DNA of 49,958 nt from an uncultured Oceanospirillaceae bacterium (GTDB lineage Bacteria > Pseudomonadota > Gammaproteobacteria > Pseudomonadales > Balneatricaceae), in contig CAKZPE010000045.1 in NCBI GenBank assembly GCA_937138495.1, forward strand, positions 1 through 49,958, in the 5' to 3' direction. Below the pieces are notes generated by a model. It had not been told where the DNA came from and searched no databases. It saw only the letters and a program-made list of their open reading frames with translations. The translations under genes and the position numbers were made by a program. This document shows positions 44,784 to 49,958 of the stretch, piece by piece. The stretch's first letter is position 1. Every line of letters starts with the position of its first letter.

Positions 44784-45218
44784 TTACCCTTGAACATTAG
44801 GTGGCCAGTCATTGGTGTCTATCTCAGACATGTACTTGAGGAACTCAGCAATTGCTTCCAGCTCTTCTTCAGACATGTTGAACTGAGGCATACTGCGACG
44901 CCCGGGAATACCATCGACAGGACGGCTTGTAATAAAGCCTTTGATCGCTTCTTTACTGTTACCGTAGCGGACATATACGTTGCCCAGCTCTGGTGCAAAA
45001 TAAGCGCCCTCGCCTAACAGGGTATGGCAGCCCAGGCAGTTATTGTCTTCCCAGACCTTCTTGCCCAGCGCCACCTGAGGTGTCAGGTTTTCGCGGTTGT
45101 CCCTTTCGGGGAGCCGTTGCACGGTATCCGCAGATAAACCGACCAACAGCAAAAAGAAGAACAGACTTCCGCCAAAGAAGATGTTCCTCGCCATTGATTT
45201 TGTAAACGTTTCATTCAT
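44784..45218 (-). CDS. norC: Nitric oxide reductase cytochrome c subunit
   Basis: Membrane-anchored monoheme cytochrome c that passes electrons to NorB. The 144 residues start with an uncleaved membrane anchor (about 10-30); the heme site CLGCHTLLGEGAYF is near 60, and the axial methionine lies in RRSMPQFNMS near 110. GGTGGAG precedes the ATG. It leads the norC-B-(Fe-S)-E-F-Q-D series and its promoter carries a Dnr box. Length is typical. Confidence 0.97.
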   Translation of the reverse strand: MNETFTKSMARNIFFGGSLFFFLLLVGLSADTVQRLPERDNRENLTPQVALGKKVWEDNNCLGCHTLLGEGAYFAPELGNVYVRYGNSKEAIKGFITSRPVDGIPGRRSMPQFNMSEEELEAIAEFLKYMSEIDTNDWPPNVQG

Positions 45219-45297
45219 AAAGGTATCTCCACCCTTTGCACCTTTAACTAATGCACTGCAAACAGTGAATTAGCCCCAGTAACCACTACGAGTAGAC

Positions 45298-45339
45298 ATT
45301 CTCTTACTGTGCCACTTTTGCCACCTTGACCTTTATCAA
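45298..45339 (-). promoter_or_regulatory. norC promoter with Dnr/Fnr box
   Basis: TTGAC-CTTT-ATCAA (45326-45339) is one base from the ideal box. On the minus strand GAGAAT (45298-45303) is a -10 placed so that the box falls near -41.5. The box also lies 73 bases ahead of the divergent small membrane-protein gene and could serve both. Confidence 0.8.
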
Positions 45340-45412
45340 GTGCTGAAAAAAACTTATGCGTTACAAACAATTCCAGGGGATAAGACGTACACTGAAAGGG
45401 AGGAGAAAACAG

Positions 45413-45772
45413 ATGCAGACAATTAGAAACACCGGACAACAACTGGCCAGTACAGCTGCCTTACTGTATCTGGTAAATCTGCTGTTATTGCCGGGAATTG
45501 CTCTGGGTGGCCTGATCTGGTTGCGCAGCCGGCATGCTGACAACAACACGCCGCTGGCAAGCTATCACCTGCGTCTTGCATTCAACGCCAGCCTGATAGC
45601 CATGTGTATTATCGCCGGCGGCAGTGGAATACTCTGGTTACTGTTTTCACACACAGCGACGGGAATAAGCATGGTGCTGCTTTATGCTATTACCAGCCAT
45701 ACCGCCTGTGTCATGTGGGGCATCTTCTGCCTGGCCAGAGCAATGAGCGGAAAATATCTGCGAAAACCCTGA
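45413..45772 (+). CDS. Small membrane protein divergent from norC
   Basis: A 119-residue hydrophobic protein with three probable membrane segments (about 12-36, 55-80 and 83-108) and a basic C-terminus. The hairpin between segments one and two (RSRHADNNTPLASYHLRLAF) recalls DUF4870/Tic20-like proteins, but only weakly. The ATG at 45413 has a perfect GGAGGAG before it; an ATG at 45356 would add 19 unlikely residues. It shares the norC intergenic region and its Dnr box, so it may be induced with NO reductase. Function is unknown. Confidence 0.7.
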   Translation: MQTIRNTGQQLASTAALLYLVNLLLLPGIALGGLIWLRSRHADNNTPLASYHLRLAFNASLIAMCIIAGGSGILWLLFSHTATGISMVLLYAITSHTACVMWGIFCLARAMSGKYLRKP

Positions 45773-45833
45773 CAGCCGCCAGGCGAACATTGCATCCGCT
45801 CCGGCCGCTGATCAGCCCGCTAAAATAACAAAC

Positions 45834-48176
45834 TCACCGGAACCATTTTTTAAGCCAGTTCAACGGTTCATCTTCGACATATCCCGGCGCATATGCCGCC
45901 GCACAGGGGATATATTCCTGCGGTTCGTTATCCAGCAGGAATGGCAGCTGTACACCGCCACATTCTTCGGCAGACCCCAGCCCCGTCAGTTCATCCACCC
46001 ACAGGTATTCAACCTCGGCAGGCTGATCCAGAACCAGCGGCTGAGGCCGTTCCCGTTTCATCAGTTCAATCCAGGTCTTTAGCGCACCGCTGCTGCCGGT
46101 TAACGGCAAAGTACTGTTATCGTCCGCCCCCAGCCAGACAACCGCCAGCCGGTTGCCGGTAAAGCCGGCAAACCAGCTGTCACGCTGATCATTGGTGGTA
46201 CCTGTCTTACCGGCCAGATTAAGGTTCTGTGGCAGGCTGGCATAGGCTGAACGGGCGGTGCCAATGTGCCCCACCTGCTGCAGAGCAAACTGCAGCTGAT
46301 ACATAGGTCCGGCATTCACTGTTTGCTGTACCACCAGCGGATACCGGGACAGTTCCTGATTTTCCGCATCAGCCACCATGCGGATCGCCCGCAGGGGCAA
46401 CTGGAAGCCATTACCGGCAATGGTCTGATACATCTGCGCCACTTCTATGGGAGACATAGCCGTTGCCCCCAGGAACAGCGAAGGATACGCCGGTAAATCA
46501 CGGCTAAACCCTAAGCGCCGCAACGTGTCCAGTACCTCATCCACACCGACATCCATCCCCAGACGCACAGTAGACTGGTTGTAGGATTTAGCCAGTGAAT
46601 AATATAGGGGGACCGGGCCATGACTCTTGCGATCATAGTTTTTCGGCGACCAGGGACCGTCCGGCAACTCTATAGTTAAAGGCTCATCGTCCAACAGGGA
46701 AGCCAGGGTATAGCCTTTTTCCAGTGCCGTCAGATACACCGCCGGTTTAATCAGCGAACCTACCGGACGAATCGCATCAATGGCACGGTTAAATCCCTGG
46801 TAACGGGTATTTTTACCGCCGACAACCGCCAGTACTTCACCACTGTACGGATTGCTGACCACCATTCCCCCCTGCAGTTTGGCAACCTTTTTACCGTAAC
46901 GTTTGGTGATCGACTTCACACTGGAAACCAGACTTTGCTCAGCATTAGCCTGCACCACCGGGTCCAGCGCGGTAAAAATCCGCAAGCCATCACTGCTGAG
47001 CACTTCATCCGGATACTCTTCCCGTAGCTGGCGCTTCACCAGATCCAGATACGCCGGGTAGGCTCCGCGGTGCAGACTTTTCTGTTTAACCACGCTCAGC
47101 GGTTGCTGTTGCGCCTGATGGCGCTGCTTCGCGGTAATCGTCCCCTGATCCTCTAACACCCGAAGCACCAGATCCCGGCGCTTTTTCGCCCGGGCCGGAT
47201 TACGCCTCGGATCATAATAAGACGGCCCTTTCACCATCGCAGCCAGCAGCGCAACCTGGTGCAGCTTCAGCTCCTGAATTGGCTGCGCAAAGAAGTACTG
47301 ACTGGCCAGACCAAAACCGTGAATAGCACGGTTCCCCTTCTGCCCCAGATAAACCTCATTCAGATAGGCTTCCAGAATTTCATCCTTGCTGTAATGGCGA
47401 TCCAGCAAGAACGCCATCGGAATTTCCAACAGCTTACGGACAAACGAACGGTCAGAGGTCAGGTAGAAGTTTTTAACCAGCTGCTGGGTCAAAGTACTGC
47501 CTCCCTGAACAATCCGGCCGGCTTTCACATTGACCCACATCGCCCGGGCAATGCCTTTCGGCGACACGCCGTAATGGGAGTAGTAATCCCGGTCTTCAAT
47601 GGCCACCAGCGCATCCACCAGATAAGGCGGTGCCTGTTCAATCTGCAGAAGATCACGGTCTTCATTGGATTTAGGATAAATGCCGCCAATCTGAATCGGC
47701 TCCAGACGTGCCAGATTGATATTTCGGCCGACATCATCCCGGATACGGCTGACAGTACTACCGGCAAAATCCACCAGCAAACGCCGGCTCGGCTCCAGTC
47801 CGTCAACGAAGTCAAAACCGCGGGAATAGATCCGTGCCCGCCGGCTGGCCCACTCTACAGTCCCCGGCTGACTGGCCCGGGCCTGAAACTTATACCCCAA
47901 CCCTTTCAGTTCAAGCTTAAGGCTTTCCCGGCTCAGCACCTGTCCCGGATATAACTCCAGCGGACGGGCATACACCTTAGCAGGCAGTGCCCAGCGCTTT
48001 CCTTCAAATTTAGCGCGAATCTGAATATCCAGATACACCAGACCAATCGCCGCAAACACACTGGCCAGCAAACCCAGTTTGAAAAACAACCAAAAAAGCC
48101 GCCGTAACCATGAAGGCTTTGCTGCTTTAGATTTTGAATTTCGCGACTTACGTTTAGTCGCTGCTTTTTTGGCCAT
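45834..48176 (-). CDS. mrcB: Penicillin-binding protein 1B (bifunctional glycosyltransferase/transpeptidase)
   Basis: Inner-membrane murein synthase of 780 residues. A short basic cytoplasmic tail precedes one membrane helix (about 28-50), then a UB2H-like region with VYARPLELYPGQ (about 65-145). The GT51 domain (about 155-330) has AIEDRDYYSHYGVSPKGIAR and GGSTLTQQLVKNFYL. The transpeptidase domain (about 410-740) has SLIKP (SxxK), SYN and KTGTT. Its start is ATG 48176. Next to Fe-S and sulfur-transport genes it has no special link. The last residues (GYVEDEPLNWLKKWFR) are a typical short tail. Confidence 0.95.
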   Translation of the reverse strand: MAKKAATKRKSRNSKSKAAKPSWLRRLFWLFFKLGLLASVFAAIGLVYLDIQIRAKFEGKRWALPAKVYARPLELYPGQVLSRESLKLELKGLGYKFQARASQPGTVEWASRRARIYSRGFDFVDGLEPSRRLLVDFAGSTVSRIRDDVGRNINLARLEPIQIGGIYPKSNEDRDLLQIEQAPPYLVDALVAIEDRDYYSHYGVSPKGIARAMWVNVKAGRIVQGGSTLTQQLVKNFYLTSDRSFVRKLLEIPMAFLLDRHYSKDEILEAYLNEVYLGQKGNRAIHGFGLASQYFFAQPIQELKLHQVALLAAMVKGPSYYDPRRNPARAKKRRDLVLRVLEDQGTITAKQRHQAQQQPLSVVKQKSLHRGAYPAYLDLVKRQLREEYPDEVLSSDGLRIFTALDPVVQANAEQSLVSSVKSITKRYGKKVAKLQGGMVVSNPYSGEVLAVVGGKNTRYQGFNRAIDAIRPVGSLIKPAVYLTALEKGYTLASLLDDEPLTIELPDGPWSPKNYDRKSHGPVPLYYSLAKSYNQSTVRLGMDVGVDEVLDTLRRLGFSRDLPAYPSLFLGATAMSPIEVAQMYQTIAGNGFQLPLRAIRMVADAENQELSRYPLVVQQTVNAGPMYQLQFALQQVGHIGTARSAYASLPQNLNLAGKTGTTNDQRDSWFAGFTGNRLAVVWLGADDNSTLPLTGSSGALKTWIELMKRERPQPLVLDQPAEVEYLWVDELTGLGSAEECGGVQLPFLLDNEPQEYIPCAAAYAPGYVEDEPLNWLKKWFR

Positions 48177-48323
48177 AAATGATTAAAAATCCTGAAGTAA
48201 GAGCAAGGATCCTGCGGCTGAAAACATGACATAAACGCTGCAGGCTGATATGAGACGTGAGTGTATCAGACCCCCGTATTGTGTAAATTGTTGCCTGAAT
48301 ATGTTCTGAGCAAATAATAAGTT

Positions 48324-48353
48324 TTGTTCAGTACATTCCTGACGCGATAAGAT
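48324..48353 (+). promoter_or_regulatory. Possible promoter of the Rieske gene
   Basis: TTGTTC (48324-48329), an 18-base spacer and TAAGAT (48348-48353) lie 28 bases before the Rieske ATG. GGAG precedes the start. Confidence 0.35.
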
Positions 48354-48381
48354 AGACACAATTTTTAACGGAGAATTCAAT

Positions 48382-48702
48382 ATGCATCCACTCTGTGCCG
48401 CCAGCGACATTACCGAACAGCAGAGTAAAGGCTTTGATATTGATGGCCGGGAGGTTTTTGCTGTCCGTAAAAACGACAAGCTGTATGTCTATGAAAACCG
48501 CTGCCCTCACAGGGGAGTGCCGTTGGAATGGATGCCCGATACTTTTCTGGACCCTGATAAACAGTTCATCCAGTGCGCCACACACGGCGCCTTATTCACA
48601 ATTGATGCCGGCTTGTGCATCGCCGGCCCCTGTAACGGCACGTCACTGGAACCGGTTAAATTTGATATTATCGACGGTCAGCTGTGCATTGCGCCTCGCT
48701 GA
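48382..48702 (+). CDS. Rieske [2Fe-2S] ferredoxin-like protein
   Basis: A 106-residue soluble Rieske protein. The cluster ligands are visible in CPHRG (near residue 38) and CATHGALF (near 62), with the usual spacing. It resembles the stand-alone ferredoxins that serve oxygenases or small reductases; no oxygenase gene is adjacent. GGAG precedes the ATG. Its last 35 bases overlap the 3' end of the convergent YeeE gene. It may be a general electron carrier. Confidence 0.87.
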   Translation: MHPLCAASDITEQQSKGFDIDGREVFAVRKNDKLYVYENRCPHRGVPLEWMPDTFLDPDKQFIQCATHGALFTIDAGLCIAGPCNGTSLEPVKFDIIDGQLCIAPR

Positions 48703-49138
48703 GGTTGGCTGGAGCTCTTTTACCGGGTAACAACTGAAACAACTGCATTCCCGCCAGCATCGATACGACAAAAATAACTGTGTGACTTTGCCCGTATACC
48801 AGTGAAGCCAGCGCAGGCCCCGGACAATAGCCATATAATCCCCAGCCAATGCCGAAAATCACCGCTCCGCTGATCAGCCGCCCGCCAATAAATGAGGCTT
48901 CTGGCCAGTGAAACTTCGATGCAAAAAACGGACGGCTACGTGTATGCAACAGCCGGAAACCCACAATAGCTGTACCAACCGCCGCGACCAGTACAAACAC
49001 CAATTGTGGATTCCAGCGACCGGTAATATCCAAAAACCCAATAATATTGGCCGGATCTGTCATACCGGATAAAGCCAGCCCGGCACCGAACAGCCCTCCG
49101 CAAATGAGGGCCAGAAAGCATTCAGTCCATCGGTTCAT
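48668..49138 (-). CDS. YeeE/YedE family membrane protein, second half-transporter
   Basis: A 156-residue membrane protein with about four segments. Family marks include [23 protein letters not shown] at the start in pieces: [15 protein letters not shown] and NIIGFLDI, then [15 protein letters not shown] near 105. The conserved cysteine in GYCPGPA is the sulfur-handling residue of the family. Together with the next gene it forms a split YeeE/PmpAB-type pair thought to move sulfur compounds such as thiosulfate or polysulfide-type sulfur. It starts 2 bases after its partner gene. Confidence 0.85.
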   Translation of the reverse strand: MNRWTECFLALICGGLFGAGLALSGMTDPANIIGFLDITGRWNPQLVFVLVAAVGTAIVGFRLLHTRSRPFFASKFHWPEASFIGGRLISGAVIFGIGWGLYGYCPGPALASLVYGQSHTVIFVVSMLAGMQLFQLLPGKRAPANLSEAQCTADRR

Positions 49139-49140
49139 AT

Positions 49141-49563
49141 TCAGCGCCCAGCCATCATTATGAAGACAGTCAGCATAGCTGCCAGCACAAATACACTGGT
49201 CGCCACCAGCGAACGTAATGACAAACGGCCAATGCCACAGACACCGTGTCCACTGGTACAGCCCCCACCTAACCGTGCACCAAAGCCAACCAGCAGACCT
49301 GCCAACACAATGATCCAGGTGGATGATTCAGGGGATTCAGGAAATGCCCGTTCAGTTAACTGATGTACCAGCCAGGTACCTGACAAGAGACCGGCTATAA
49401 AGAAAATACGCCAGGCACCGCCGAAGTTCAGCGAAGGCTGGCTCACAGCCCGCCAGACGATGCCACTGATACCCGCAACGCGCCCCAGCCAGGCCATCAT
49501 CAGCACCGCACTCAAACCTATCAGTAAACCGCCGGCCAGTGCCGGCAATGCCATACCGCTCAT
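49141..49563 (-). CDS. YeeE/YedE family membrane protein, first half-transporter
   Basis: A 140-residue membrane protein with about four segments. The N-terminus has [25 protein letters not shown] and the sulfur-binding region reads [23 protein letters not shown] near 110, shown here as [17 protein letters not shown]. The two cysteines fit the PmpA/YeeE pattern. GGGG precedes the ATG at 49563. It leads a two-gene unit whose upstream region carries a palindromic AT-rich site. Confidence 0.87.
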   Translation of the reverse strand: MSGMALPALAGGLLIGLSAVLMMAWLGRVAGISGIVWRAVSQPSLNFGGAWRIFFIAGLLSGTWLVHQLTERAFPESPESSTWIIVLAGLLVGFGARLGGGCTSGHGVCGIGRLSLRSLVATSVFVLAAMLTVFIMMAGR

Positions 49564-49605
49564 CGATTACCCCTTTGCTGTTATACACTCACAAAGATGC
49601 ACAAT

Positions 49606-49636
49606 ATTAGCATTTACTAATTTAATCAATACTAAT
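49606..49636 (-). promoter_or_regulatory. Palindromic ArsR/BigR-like operator candidate before the YeeE pair
   Basis: ATTAG-N6-CTAAT (49606-49621) is a palindrome, with a further CTAAT at 49632-49636. AT-rich palindromes of this type bind ArsR-family sulfur or redox regulators ahead of similar transporters. No regulator gene is in the window. Confidence 0.4.
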
Positions 49637-49641
49637 AAAAC

Positions 49642-49958
49642 TCAGAGCTGTACCGGTAACCGTTGTATCAGAGTGACTTCTTCCGGTGTGATACGAGCAC
49701 CGTAGGCCAGCACTTCAACCCCGGCATCTGCTGCTTCACGCAACAGTTGACCGTACTCCGGGTCAATATGATCAGCAGGCATTACCCGTTCAATGCCGGT
49801 ATGCGGCACACAAAAGAACAATACCGCCCGGTGCCCCTCAGCGACCATCGCCATCAGTTCCCGCAGGTGCTTGGCCCCACGGGCAGTAACCGCATCCGGA
49901 AAGGTGCCCAGGCCGTCACCTTCATACAGGGTGACATTTTTGACTTCTACATAGCAGT
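49642..49958 (-). CDS. sfsA: Sugar fermentation stimulation protein SfsA homologue, 3' part
   Basis: The gene enters from the right edge, so the 5' end lies outside the window; 105 codons are visible. The visible part begins [15 protein letters not shown] and continues with [32 protein letters not shown] and [14 protein letters not shown], all typical of the SfsA C-terminal nuclease-like fold. SfsA is a small conserved protein related to sugar-nucleotide or DNA binding in old descriptions; its role is not firmly known. It ends near the YeeE promoter region with no overlap. Confidence 0.92.
   Translation of the reverse strand, partial: CYVEVKNVTLYEGDGLGTFPDAVTARGAKHLRELMAMVAEGHRAVLFFCVPHTGIERVMPADHIDPEYGQLLREAADAGVEVLAYGARITPEEVTLIQRLPVQL

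Noticed and set aside
47259..47954. 231-codon frame antisense to mrcB
   Set aside because: It is a shadow of the long mrcB gene without family match.

Overview
The window reads as the chromosome of a marine, facultatively denitrifying gammaproteobacterium. The order M23 peptidase-anmK-erpA with divergent tyrS running toward an rRNA-type promoter is the one I know from Pseudomonas. The protein style suggests an Oceanospirillaceae-like relative, but the genus cannot be fixed from sequence alone. No tRNA, rRNA, CRISPR array, insertion sequence or prophage gene was found.

Layout. (1) 1-10500: housekeeping genes. These are a strong leftward rRNA-type promoter at the edge, tyrS, an M23 murein hydrolase, anmK (muropeptide recycling), erpA (Fe-S delivery) with a probable IscR-controlled promoter, argC, a ClC chloride channel, thiE, hemL and a small membrane protein. 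(2) 10545-12509, minus strand: a bufferin-type RiPP operon, with a DUF692 modification enzyme (BufB), a DUF2063 partner (BufC) and a DUF2282 precursor. The precursor unusually carries a lipoprotein signal. (3) 12776-24332: an apparent nutrient-acquisition island. It holds a cytoplasmic alkaline-phosphatase-superfamily hydrolase, a LysR regulator, a Tat-exported Dpp-like ABC transporter with a double ATPase, a Na/Pi transporter, a HAD phosphatase and an exported metallo-beta-lactamase-fold protein. The mix suggests uptake and breakdown of an organophosphorus compound. (4) 24415-45772: a TPR lipoprotein followed by a large denitrification cluster. It comprises dnr (NO-responsive Crp/Fnr regulator), nirS with an unusual NirT fusion, the heme d1 operon nirE-C-F-DL-G-H-J-N, a Dnr-linked cysG, and norC-B-(Fe-S protein)-norE-F-Q-D. 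A small membrane protein diverges from norC. (5) 45834-49958: PBP1b (mrcB), a Rieske protein, a two-gene YeeE/YedE sulfur-transport pair with a palindromic operator candidate, and the 3' part of sfsA.

How the genes work together. Dnr probably senses NO through heme and activates from TTGAT-N4-ATCAA-type boxes. I read two perfect boxes (before nirE and cysG), one with a single mismatch (norC), one two-mismatch box (nirS) and a weaker one before dnr itself. HemL supplies tetrapyrrole precursor. NirE and CysG methylate uroporphyrinogen III, and CysG makes the siroheme that NirD/L/G/H and NirJ turn into heme d1. NirF and NirN finish and insert the cofactor in the periplasm. NirT and NirC can pass electrons to or around NirS, which makes NO, and NorCB reduces NO to N2O with NorQ/NorD as maturation factors. 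Nitrate reductase and nitrous oxide reductase genes are not in this window.
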